Below the pieces are notes generated by a model. The model saw nothing but the letters and a program-made list of their open reading frames with translations. It was not told the DNA's origin and made no database searches. From Chara braunii (Eukaryota > Streptophyta > Charophyceae > Charales > Characeae), in the NCBI GenBank assembly GCA_003427395.1, contig BFEA01000497.1, positions 473,738 to 495,349 of the forward strand: a DNA stretch of 21,612 nucleotides, in the 5' to 3' direction. The translations under genes and the position numbers were made by a program. Shown one piece after another: positions 8,717 through 16,540 of the stretch; the first letter of the stretch is position 1, and each line of letters begins with the position of its first letter.

Positions 8717-9480
8717 AGTAATGTCGTGTCTAAGACGTCAAACATAACCGGCTCGCATGCATGTGGTGCGAAATAGACCGGTACGGCTTCGATGTAGCGA
8801 TCAAGAAGTTGTTCTGTCCGACGTCCGCCATCTTGACCGCCGTAAGGTGTGACTTCCTTCGAACTTGAGCGCCAAGGTCGACCCTTTGTAGGAAGGACTA
8901 GCTCATGAAATTGCGAGCCGTGCCGCTATCCAGCAAAGCGTTGCAGGACGCTTGCCCAACTTGGATGCGGACATAAAGGAGGGGTGCGTTGTTGTTGTCG
9001 TACCGCTGCATGCGAAACTCGTGGGCCACGTTAGTGATACATGCAAGGAGGTACCTTATCGCAATTTCGTCATCCGGTGTTGGGTTGGTGGTGCATAAAA
9101 GGACTAATAAGTGTGCAAAAATAGGCGCATAGTACTGCGCATTGCGGTCCCGGTAAGCGGTCCGTGGAAGGGAGAGGAAGCCATGCAAAATCCCTTGGGC
9201 AACAAAGGGTCCAAGACCTCTACGTTGAACTCGCGTGCCGAATCCCTTGAAGAATCACTGGACGACAAGAAATTGTCGTTGCTATCGGACAAAGAAGAAA
9301 CCGCGCACACACCTTGTCCTCGAGCAAGAGAACCCAACGATTGAACAAGCTGGGCAGCGAAGTCCTCAAAAGAATGAAGAAGAGGACTTACGACTTCTGC
9401 ATGTGCCTCAGAATTAAGGGCGGTTGCGCGCGAACCAACCGATTTTAAAGGCATTGAGAGTGAAGTTGTATCACACTCGG
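8717..9480 (-). pseudogene. pol: Element 2 aspartic protease region
   Basis: In the frame 8898-9188 the protein shows LLYVRIQVGQASCNALLDSGTARNFMS. The catalytic D-S-G triplet lies at 8922-8930, followed by the TARNF pattern usual in gypsy proteases of this clade. The frame then hits a stop, and the C-terminal half of the protease (the L-G-M-x-W-L type block) is recovered only as MGMPWLASANHTV at the start of the next frame, about 8716. The part between 8716 and 8898 is frameshifted. Upstream, 9104-9480 encodes a Ser/Asp-rich linker (SSLSDSNDNFLSSSDSS) between nucleocapsid and protease. The enzyme would cut the Gag-Pol polyprotein; the catalytic motif is intact but the gene is not. Confidence 0.8.
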
Positions 9481-9486
9481 GGGTGC

Positions 9487-10970
9487 TCACTTTCCCTGAA
9501 GGGATTTTCGCTTGCCTTTCGCGGGACAGCCGGCGATTTCGTGTACGTCGCTGTTGCACCACAAGCAATAATGGTATCTCGTGCGGATCTTGTAGACGCC
9601 TTCCAAGAGACCGTAGTTCTTGAGGTGCTGTTCATGGCCCGGGGACTGAAGAGGTGTTTGTCTTCGATTTGCCGCGTCCTCGACCTTTGGCAGGGTGGCC
9701 ACCATCCTGGGCGGCTGCTAGTCTTTCTCCCTCGTCAGATGAAGCAGCCTCGTTAGAATAGTTGCTGGACGTTGTTGCGCGACCACGACAACTTTCAGCC
9801 GATGCTGATCTCTACCCTGGCCTGCAGAAGACGAACGACCAGCATTGTGGGCTTCCGTATTCGTCACAATAATCTGCGAGACCCTGTTAAATAATGACTC
9901 ACTCGTGGTGAGTGCCTCCGCGACTTGCCTCAACGCATTCTGTAATGTCGGGCACTACACCGTGATGTAGTGTTTGATGCCCGTAAAGGTGATTGGCAAG
10001 TCGGGCGTTCTGATGGAATTTCTGCAATTTCTCCATTGCCTGAAGCTCGAGCGGTTCCACTTGGAACCACGTGTGCCATGCTGCCTTGAGATCAGCCCAA
10101 GTGATCTTTGTGTGCAGCTCGGAGATGGTGACCTTGTGTGCGGACATCATATTGTCAAGCCATGCTTGACACACGCCCCCCGACTGGTGATATAAATAAG
10201 CATGCCGGTTGGGGTCGTTTACTGTGTACACAAGTCCAAACGCAGGTCGAATTGGCGCCACCATGGAATTGGCTTGGTCTTCGATGCATCGCAGAAGACC
10301 GGGATGCCATCCAACTTGGGTATGCGCTCGTGAGGTGACGAGGTTGAGACAGCGGCTGCTACACAAATCTGCTGCTCCAACTGTTGGTTGGTAGCTTGCT
10401 GTCGCCTCGCCATGTCCTTGACGACGCCCATGTCCACCTCTAAGTTGGAGGGTCGGCGGGTGTGGCTGCGGCAGGCTGTTGTTCCAGTTGAGCAGGTCGA
10501 CGATGGTCTGCGTCTGCTGCTTGGCCAACGTGGCGAGCTGTTTAAGCAGTGTGGCGAGGCAAAGGATGTCCTCCTGCTCGGCTGCGCATGCCGAGACCAG
10601 ATCGGTCATATGTGCGTATGCGTTTGCAATGCTGCGCACAGCCTCGGGGGCCTCCTTGCCTTCCGCAGCCGCCTCCCACTTGCCGGATAGGATTTCTATT
10701 TTATCCTCCTTGCGAAAAAGTGTCTCGGCGTTCGCGTCATTTCTCATCTGCGTGTCTTCTTGCTGCGCCAGCGTCGCGCTGTCACTGTTGTTCAGCGAGG
10801 CGACGCTGTTGTTCTGCCTCCACCTCTTGCTGTTTCCTTGCGGCAGTGGCTGCATCTGCCCTCTTCTTCCATTCTGCAAGTTGATCCAACATGCGGGTCT
10901 CGTAGGCCTCCCCAGTTTCCCCTTGCTTTTGCACCATGTCGCCCATCTCTGATCGGGTGACTGCGGGCAT
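9487..10970 (-). pseudogene. gag: Element 2 gag with zinc knuckle (frameshifted)
   Basis: The likely start is the ATG at 10970, opening MPAVTRSEMGDMVQKQGETG and a charged, Gln/Glu-rich probable coiled coil (about 60 residues) before a frameshift near 10780. The frame 9899-11074 then carries helical sequence (AEQEDILCLATLLKQLATLAK). Near 10450 it shifts to PKLDGIPVFCDASKTKPIPWW in 10219-10437, and near 10220 it returns to NRHAYLYHQSGGVCQAWLDNM and LKAAWHTWF, capsid-like blocks. A third frame gives the nucleocapsid: C-x2-C-x4-H-x4-C at 9526-9567, all four zinc ligands intact. Gag would form the virus-like particle and package the RNA. At least four frameshifts divide it. The ORF start at 11074 is not the true start, because its first residues are a shadow of the leader. 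Confidence 0.8.
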
Positions 10971-11177
10971 ATGCTGCAGGTACGGGTGGCGCTAGCTGCT
11001 GCTGACGTGGCACGGATGTCTGCTGACGTGTCGCTGACATGGCCTGCTGATGTGGCACCGTGCTGACGTGGCAACTTACCAATGCCGCAGTAGTAGAGGA
11101 GAGAAGGAAGAAGAAGAAGAAGAAGAACAGCACAGTAGATGGGATAGGTGGGAAGGGAGAAGATGAGATTCTAACAT
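10971..11177 (-). other. Leader upstream of element 2 gag, with GCTGACGTGGCA repeats
   Basis: On the plus strand GCTGACGTGGCA or a one-base variant recurs several times between about 10985 and 11075 (for example near 10999, 11020, 11046 and 11063), followed by a GAA run at 11107-11127. No site complementary to initiator-Met tRNA is seen. The stretch either is the truncated leader of element 2 or includes part of the LTR of another element beginning at 11177. Confidence 0.5.
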
Positions 11178-11397
11178 TTCCCCACCCCCATGGGGTTGCA
11201 TTGATCACCCAGGTAAGGAGCTCCTAGCCAAAAATCGAAAAGGTCGAACTTGGCTTTTTCAAAGAAAATTTTGAAAAATAATTAAAAATTTTGAAATTGC
11301 AAGTTCGATAGGTGTCCCAATCCCAAAATCCTGAAATTGAAATTATAAAAAATATTTCGAATTTTAGACTGCAGATATAATCAGAGAAATGGGAAGG

Positions 11398-11430
11398 AAA
11401 AAAAATTGCAGTTGAACTGCAATTTTTTTT
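11398..11430. repeat. Perfect 16-bp inverted repeat with 1-nt loop
   Basis: Arm 11398-11413 (eight A, then TTGCAGTT) pairs completely with 11415-11430 (AACTGCAA, then eight T) around a single G. It lies 15 bp from the target duplication of element 3. Confidence 0.95.
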
Positions 11431-11445
11431 TTTCCGCTAGTTCAG

Positions 11446-11449
11446 GTAA
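11446..11449. repeat. Target-site duplication of element 3, left copy
   Basis: GTAA immediately precedes the LTR end TGCAAGG and matches GTAA right after the other LTR at 21579-21582. The match extends to five (GTAAT) if the LTR is taken to begin with GCAAGG. Confidence 0.85.
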
Positions 11450-12119
11450 TGCAAGGAATACGAGTGTGAACGATATACAGAAAACCAAGTTGCGAAATCG
11501 CACAGCTGTCCAGGTAGTCGTATCCAAGCAGAGAGTACAAAATGCACCGAGAAACCATCCATATAGAGCAATACAATGAAGTAATGAGCCAATGTCCAAG
11601 CCCGTAGGCCACACCAACACAGAATTCAAAGTCGCTCCTCTCTGTCTGGTGCCCAGTGCTGTTACATACTTCAATGAGTATGGGCAGAACCAAAGATCAA
11701 CCAATATAGGATGAGCATTTATGCAGCGGAAGTCTGATAACGAACTGACTCACATAGACTGACCTACATGGCATCACTCCACACACATACAATCATGAGA
11801 TGGTGGGGTCTGGGTCATTCATAGACGATACCCAGATCCCGTACACACATACACAGATGAAAGGTGGGAGGAGAGACGAAGGAGGTAGGAGGTAGATCAC
11901 ACCGATAGGTCACAAGATAGAGTCTGATAGGTCTCCGAAATGGTAGACCAAAAGTCACCAATGTCGGAGATAACCGAGTCCAGATGTAACCGGTGTCCAA
12001 CTGTGATGCAGCCGAGTATCAACCTCAACAATCTCCAAGTCTCCAATCAGATAAGTACCACAGTCTCGTATCACCGAAATCCAACTCTGATCTCTGTCCA
12101 ACTGGATAGTCTCCAATCT

Positions 12120-12160
12120 GAAGAAGAAGAAGAAGAAGAAGAAGAAGAAGAAGAAGAAGG
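12120..12160 (+). repeat. (GAA)13 microsatellite in the solo LTR
   Basis: A clean run of GAA/AAG units, continuing into GGA/GAG-rich sequence to about 12185. On the LTR's own strand it is a TTC tract. Confidence 0.95.
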
Positions 12161-12437
12161 AGGAAGAGGAGAGAGAGAGAGAGGGGACTGGCGAGGGAGA
12201 GGAGGAGAGACCCTCCAAGCTCCCGGTACCTCAGGCGGCAATGGCCGCCGTGCTGGCTCAGTCGCCCTTCTGCTGCTCCGCTCGCTGCTGCGCTATGCTG
12301 CGCTCCTGCTTCAGCCCCTGCGCTAAGTTTAGCGCATAAAACAGTACACTGGTACTGACCATGCTGTGCCGGTAGAGTTCCGGTAGGCCGATCCCCAACT
12401 GAGGCAGGATACCGGTACTTATACCGGTAGGCAATGG

Positions 12438-12672
12438 TCTGGCCTCAATGCTGCGAGGCCAGGCCAGACCCTGGACCGTCCAGATGGACGGTTCAGCCTC
12501 AATCGGCGGGCGGCAGCTTCAAGAGCGCCGCCAGGCCCAAACGAAGTGTCGTTTGGGCCTACCCGATTTGTGCTGGTCCAAAATCAGGCCTTTAGGGCCT
12601 GTAACCCCAAAAGGTCGGGCCTTTAGGCCCTGGTGTGTCCCTCCTGCCCTAAGTCGGGTCCGGTAGGACCCG
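12438..12672. other. Train of six perfect hairpins in the U3 end of the solo LTR
   Basis: Perfect inverted repeats: TCTGGCCT 12438-12445 with 12461-12468; ACCGTCC 12475-12481 with 12486-12492; AGGCCCAAACGA 12533-12544 with 12549-12560; CAGGCC 12585-12590 with 12596-12601; GGGCCT 12617-12622 with 12625-12630; CGGGTCC 12655-12661 with 12666-12672. A repeated palindrome TACCGGTA lies just before, at 12410-12417 and 12422-12429. Confidence 0.85.
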
Positions 12673-13165
12673 TGTGAGTCGAAGATGTAACAAGCGCCCA
12701 ACCTACTCTGCCCGACTATCCTACCTACAGCTGGTTCACGCAACAGGCTCACTTAGACTCTCGAAGACCAATGTACATGACTGTCAACTCCATAGCCGAC
12801 TTTTCTTCATGCACCAGGTACGTATCTCATCACCCTCAATCAGACCTTGATTACCCCACACAGCGCCTACTTCCTTGAAGACCACCAGATCACCCGCTGT
12901 ACCCCCGTGGTGCCCAGCAGCTCGGCTATGGCTGCCTGCGCCCCGCTGCCCTGCAGCGCCCCACTTCACCTCTGTGCGCCCCATCAGCGCCCTTGGCAGC
13001 AGCGCAGTATCAAGCGAGAGCACAGGAGCACTTCCGCGTTGCCAGCACTGGCCAGAATGCCTGGTCTGGGCTGCCTCACTCCTTTTGTGGAAGTGGCAGC
13101 CTCCTGGATGATGCGTGTGAACTGGCTGGAAGCTTCCAGTAGCTTCGGGTTGGGCCCCAGACCCT

Positions 13166-13239
13166 AAAACGCGCGCCGTGTTTGAATTCTGTGGGGGACC
13201 ACCCTCTAAGCCTAAGTATTTCTCAGTGACCGATAGTGT

Positions 13240-13273
<34 letters not shown>

Positions 13274-13491
13274 AAGAAAGGGAGTGAAATAGAAAACCTG
13301 AAACCCGATGCAAGCAATCAGTCGAAGGCTGAAAGATGCATCATCAATCAATGGATGATGGATCTGCTAAGGTTAACGGCGTACCTTTTGCATAATGGGT
13401 CAGCAAGTAAATTGATACAGCAAGCTTAAACCCTTAGGTGTAGGCGTAATGAAATTGTAGATAGTTGTATCAATTTGACCCGAAACTGCAC
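13166..13491 (+). pseudogene. Mitochondrial large-subunit rRNA fragment (NUMT) inserted in the LTR
   Basis: The plus strand carries conserved LSU rRNA blocks in order: GGGGGACCACCCTCTAAG, GACCGATAGTG, AAGTACCGTGAGGGAAAGG, GGGAGTGAAATAGAA, CGGCGTACCTTTTGCATAAT, GGGTCAGCAAG and GACCCGAAACTG. They correspond to the 5' third of bacterial-type 23S rRNA, roughly E. coli positions 430-680 by recollection. The stretches CAATCAGTCGAAGG and TTAGGTGTAGGCG are what I expect of plant mitochondrial 26S rRNA rather than plastid 23S or nuclear 25S. The element 3 5' LTR lacks the segment: CCCAGACCCT is followed there by GCG (21193-21195) and CCCAGG. It is a small fragment of the gene with no function as rRNA. 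Confidence 0.9.
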
Positions 13492-13766
13492 CCCAGGCCC
13501 GAGACTACAGTTGAGGGCCTGGGCCCTTTGCAGTTAGGCACGGCCGGAGTCTCCGGACTTGGGCTGTTTGCTGCATCTGTGCAGGGCTCCCAGGCAGGTG
13601 CGTCGACACTACTGCTTTTCCAAAGGCTGAAGGCCTGCTTGCCAATGTATCGGCCCTGCTTTGTGTATGTATGCCCAGGCGCAACTGTCAAGGCCTGGGC
13701 CAACTGTATGATGCAGCAATGTGAGGCCCACGCGTCTACCCAACCAACTGGTGTGCTGCGAGAGCC

Positions 13767-13796
13767 AAATACCCACATATGGAAATGTCGAATTTT
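13767..13796. other. 30-bp replacement in the 3' LTR
   Basis: Between GAGAGCC and GCCTTTGACG the 3' LTR has 30 bp (AAATACCCACATATGG...) where the 5' LTR has CGAA. It looks like filler DNA at a repaired break; I see no source for it in the window. Confidence 0.7.
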
Positions 13797-13900
13797 GCCT
13801 TTGACGAATATTCAGGCCCGCCTTCACTTAGGGCGGGCAGTTGGCTTGCTGAGGGCCTGAGTGATGTCTGATAGGGCCCCTTGAGGGCTTGTGCCTCACA

Positions 13901-13915
13901 TTCCGTCCCCCTTAG
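13901..13915 (-). other. Polypurine tract of element 3
   Basis: The minus strand reads CTAAGGGGGACGGAA directly before the LTR start TGTGAGG. It is purine-rich and in the required place, though one C and one T interrupt it. Confidence 0.8.
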
Positions 13916-14299
13916 CTTCGAAAGTCCGCTGCGATGCTTCATGCTGGTGCCTTCCCGTTCAGTTTCTTCTCATAATTTGCCACGATCTGAGGAGCGTCTT
14001 CACAAGTTCCTCCCTTGAAATCCATCGATTTTCCTTCGGATCAGTATGATGCATGAAATGTACTCGGTACTCCCTCGAAGGTTTGGGAGGTCTTCCCCTG
14101 CCAGGTGGCTTGGGAACAGGTGTGTCTTTGTGATCAGGATGTCGTCGACGTTCACGTGGCCATCCATGGTGGGGGGCAGCATAGATCTCCGTGATGGGAA
14201 CTGTGTTGTCTCAGCGGAAGGTGCAAGCTTGGAGGTGTGAAAAATAGGGTAAGTGCGTAAGTGACCAGGGATACAAATGACGTACGAGGGACCATCCAA
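13916..14299 (-). pseudogene. pol: Element 3 integrase C-terminal end and chromodomain tail (frameshifted)
   Basis: The frame 14000-14299 continues integrase with DGPSYVICIPGHLRTYPIFHTSKL, then the chromodomain start HVNVDDIL. A frame change follows, after which another frame gives VHFMHHTDPKENRWISREEL, the conserved tryptophan-containing strand and following helix. A further shift gives DAPQIVANYEKKLNGK, so the closing pattern EL...APQIVANYE is that of the other two elements. Three frames are needed to read one domain of about 60 residues, so it is not functional as it stands. The domain would bind modified histones and guide integration. Downstream there is only short non-coding sequence before the polypurine tract. 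Confidence 0.8.
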
Positions 14300-14300
14300 A

Positions 14301-15263
14301 TCATTCCAAGACTTCCCAGGGACCGAAATACTGAGGCATTAGTTTCCTAGAGATGCCAAACTCCTGTCCCAACTCACTAGCCTTGACCCAGACACGTTCC
14401 CTTACCTGAAATGTGGACTGTTGACGATGCTTGTTCTCAGAAGCAATCATGGCTTCCTGATATTTTTTGATGTGTTCGACAGTCTGCTGCAACAGTTTCT
14501 CATACTGCACACCAAATTCAATGGTTCCAGGAGTTGCAGCAGTTCGGTTTTCAGGCAGGAGGAAGTCTATAGCAGATCTAGGCTTCCATCCCAGATGTAG
14601 TTGATTAGGACTGACGCTGGTGGTGCTGTGTACAACATTGTTGTACAGACTGGCGATGAGATGTAATTTCTCATCCCAGTCGTCCTGGCTGGGCTTAATG
14701 TAATGCCTCAGCAGATGCTGCACCACACGGTTCATCTGTTCAGCCTGCCCATTTGCTTCGGGATGATTCCCAGAGGTCATCTGCAGCTGGCTGCCCATTT
14801 GTTCAGTGGCCTTCTTCCACATCTCGCTTGTGAATCGCACATCTCTATCACTGACGATTGTCTTTGGCAGTCCAAAATCACGCACCCAGTTATCCATGAA
14901 TAACTTGATGACATGTTCAGTCCTGGCGGTCTCCGGCATGGCAATTAGTCTAGCATACTTAGTGAACCTATCAAGTATGACGAAGATGTGCCTCTTGCTA
15001 TTCTTGCTGGTCACGAGACTATCCATGAAGTCCATGGAGATACTTTGCCCTGGGCCATCAGGAATGGGTAGAGGCTTCAGTAGCCCAAGCGGAGCTTGAG
15101 TCCGCAACTTATCCCGCAGACAAACCTGACAGGTCTGTACGTACTTCTTTGCATCGTCCAGCATGTTAGGCCACCAAAATCGTTGTACTAAGTTAGCACT
15201 AGTCTTCTTGTAGCCGAAATGTCCCGTTGCGTCGTGGCACTCACCTAAAAATAAACTATGCAA
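14301..15263 (-). pseudogene. pol: Element 3 integrase, intact catalytic domains
   Basis: This 320-residue open frame is the best-preserved coding piece in the window. Zinc domain: H10 and H15 (ECHDATGHFG), C45 and C48 (CQVC). Catalytic core: D78 (SISMDFM), D139 (IVSDRD), E175 (GQAEQ), with exactly 35 residues between the last two. C-terminal domain: LHLGWKPR, EFGVQYEKLL, ENKHRQQ, RVWVKASELG, ISRKLMPQYFGPWEVLE with the GPW core. The same frame is open upstream into RNase H apart from one TAA at 15267-15269, so the ATG at 15263 is only the first Met after that stop and not a natural start. A frameshift at 14300 separates it from the chromodomain tail. As part of Pol it would insert the cDNA in the nucleus. 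Confidence 0.93.
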
Positions 15264-15266
15264 AAT

Positions 15267-15899
15267 TTATCGAGATGGAACGACTAACCTTTTGAACCCT
15301 GCCTTTTCAAGAAAGAGTAATCCATCCACCATCACAAACTCGTCAGTGGTGGCCTTGTCTTTGGCCTGCAGTTTGTTGATGATGTCCATTGTGACGGGAT
15401 CTTCCTTGTAGGCTTCCTCCAAAGATCGAGTCACGTCCTCAGATAAGCCAAACTCAGAAATCAGCGCGCCCAGGTAATCTGCCCTTCTAGACAACGCGTC
15501 TGCAACCTTGTTGTACTCTCCCTTTACATAGTCTAGTTTAAAGTCATATCGATCTATGACTTCAATCCAAAGTTTGAGTGCATCGGAGAGAACAGGTTGT
15601 GTCTTGATCCACTTCAGGGTCTGATGGTCAGTTCTCAAGTAGAAGAACCTTCCTAACAAGATAGTGCCTTCAGTGGACAAGTGCCTTGTAGAGAGCGTAG
15701 AGTTCCCTCTCGTAGGTGGACTTTGCCAACTTCTTTGATGCATCTTTTTGCTCATGTACTCGACCAGTCTCAACTTTTTCCCTTCCTGCTGAGCCAGCAC
15801 TGCGCCAATGCCGTATTGGCTTGTGTCAGTGGTTACAACAAATGGCCTTTGCGGGTCGGGTACCATGAGAACCTCATGGTGCGTGAGGGCATGCCTCAA
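15267..15899 (-). pseudogene. pol: Element 3 RNase H and connection (frameshift pair inside)
   Basis: The frame reads ALTHHEVLMVPDPQRPFVVTTDTSQYGIGAVLAQQEGKK with the first catalytic aspartate, then SKKM. It then goes off frame for about 28 residues, where the parallel frame shows the expected KSTYERELYALYKAL with the catalytic glutamate. It resumes with LLGRFFYLRTDHQTLKW, and later YVKGEYNKVADALSRRADYLG and the pre-integrase linker to LFLEKAGFKRLVVPS. Two compensating indels near 15660 and 15745 therefore remove the glutamate motif from the reading frame. The 5' join to RT is also frameshifted, near 15900. It has the same domain order and motif types as element 1, to which this element is clearly related. 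Confidence 0.88.
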
Positions 15900-16540
15900 C
15901 GCTTGAAAGCCGCCTCACACTCGTCGGTCCAGTCCCATGGTGTGTCAAGTCGAGTTAGATCAGTCAAGGGAGATGTGATCGTACTATAGTTCTTTACAAA
16001 GTTGCGGTAATAACCACACATTCCCAAGAATGATCTGACCTCAGTCACAGACTGGGGTCGTGGCCAGTCCCTAATGCTAGCCACCTTCGCATCTTCGGGC
16101 CTAATCCCATCCACGGATACTTCATGACCCAAGTACAAGATTCGAGTGCGACCGAACTCGCATTTCTCTGCGTTTATCGTATACTTGTGCTATCGGAGGA
16201 GTGAAAGTACTTTATCTACATGCTGAGCATGCTCGTCTACAGTTCTACTAAAGATAAGTATATCGTCGAGGTACACGACGACGAACTTATCCAAGTTGTC
16301 ATGGAAGATCCTATTCATGGCGTGCTGGAACGTACCCGGTGCATTGCAAAGGCCAAAGGGCATCACCACAAACTCGTACAGACTGTACCTGGTCTGAAAT
16401 GCGGTTTTGTGCTGGTCCTTTGGTCTGATGGCAATCTGATGGTAGCCGAATTTTAAGTCTATCTTTGTATTATACTTACATCCCTGCACCCTATCCAATA
16501 GGTCGTCAATGCGTGGTAGAGGCTGTGCGTTCTTAACGGT
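15896..16540 (-). pseudogene. pol: Element 3 reverse transcriptase lacking its N-terminal part
   Basis: RT begins abruptly at [20 protein letters not shown] and continues [26 protein letters not shown] and [13 protein letters not shown], with the catalytic YLDD intact at 16262-16273. One in-frame TAG (16190-16192, after SLLR) replaces what was probably GAG. The same frame then gives KCEFGRTRILYLGHEV, GIRPEDAKVASIRDWPRP and SFLGMCGYYRNFV down to 15896. Compared with element 1, the protease-RT linker and the fingers motifs (SPYGAP, KK.D, CIDYR) are absent: the protease end runs straight into TVKNAQ without a stop. This is an in-frame loss of well over 100 residues and should abolish polymerase activity. 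Confidence 0.92.

Larger units (their letters stand above)
5267..11177 (-). mobile_element. Element 2: Ty3/gypsy retrotransposon, 5' LTR missing
   Basis: On the minus strand the order is gag (from 10970 downward), zinc knuckle, protease, RT, RNase H, integrase zinc domain, chromodomain tail, polypurine tract (6519-6527), 3' LTR (6518 down to 5267). This is a full gypsy layout with two large defects: the integrase catalytic core is deleted, and no matching 5' LTR or primer site appears upstream of gag. Its proteins differ from elements 1 and 3 (for example VTTDASGYDIG and FRWVTDNNPLVF), so it belongs to another family of the same clade. Frameshifts are frequent throughout. The right boundary at 11177 is where the leader meets a different sequence and is tentative. 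Confidence 0.88.
11178..11449 (-). other. AT-rich DNA, possibly the 3' end of another element; target of element 3
   Basis: On the minus strand a purine run, CATGGGGGTGGGGAAA (about 11178-11193), is followed at 11177 by TGTTAGAATCTC. That is the form of a polypurine tract meeting an LTR start. Upstream of it the sequence is AT-rich without coding signal and ends at the element 3 insertion point at 11449; it continues after element 3 at 21579. The LTR reading is tentative because no end of such an LTR can be placed. Confidence 0.4.
11660..12692 (-). mobile_element. Solo LTR (1033 bp) nested in the element 3 LTR
   Basis: The insert begins TGTTACAT and ends ATGTAACA, an 8-bp perfect terminal inverted repeat with TG...CA ends. 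It is flanked by AGTGC (11655-11659) and AGCGC (12693-12697), a 5-bp target duplication with one mismatch. Removing the insert plus one duplicate restores CCCAGTGCCCAACC, matching CCCAGTGGCCAACC in the other LTR. No internal coding sequence remains, so it is a solo LTR left by LTR-LTR recombination. Its termini, internal GCAGCGGAAG block, GAA tract and hairpin-rich end match the layout of the element 2 LTR, which gives the minus orientation and a related family. Confidence 0.92.
11450..13900 (-). repeat. 3' LTR of element 3, interrupted by later insertions
   Basis: It matches the 5' LTR at 20518-21578 in blocks: 11450-11659, 12693-13165, 13492-13766 and 13797-13900. The interruptions are a solo LTR (11660-12692 plus a 5-bp duplication), a mitochondrial rRNA fragment (13166-13491) and a 30-bp replacement (13767-13796) of four bases. 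Removing these gives a length within a few bases of the 1061-bp 5' LTR. Minus-strand ends are TGTGAGGCACAAG and CCTTGCA. A TATA-like CTATATGG on the minus strand, near 11565-11572, is kept in both LTRs and could be the promoter. Confidence 0.95.

Noticed and set aside
11070-11090. TGGTAAGTTGCC on the minus strand as a primer binding site of element 2
   Set aside because: Only the first five bases fit the iMet complement, and the implied LTR of about 95 bp would not match the 1252-bp 3' LTR.
12784-13317. 177-residue minus-strand ORF
   Set aside because: It lies in the LTR of element 3 and runs into the mitochondrial rRNA insert; the other LTR does not keep it.
13166-13491. Functional rRNA gene, bacterial contamination or nuclear 25S
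   Set aside because: Only about 320 bp of the gene is present, cleanly joined inside an LTR on both sides, and the conserved words fit organelle-type 23S/26S rather than nuclear 25S.
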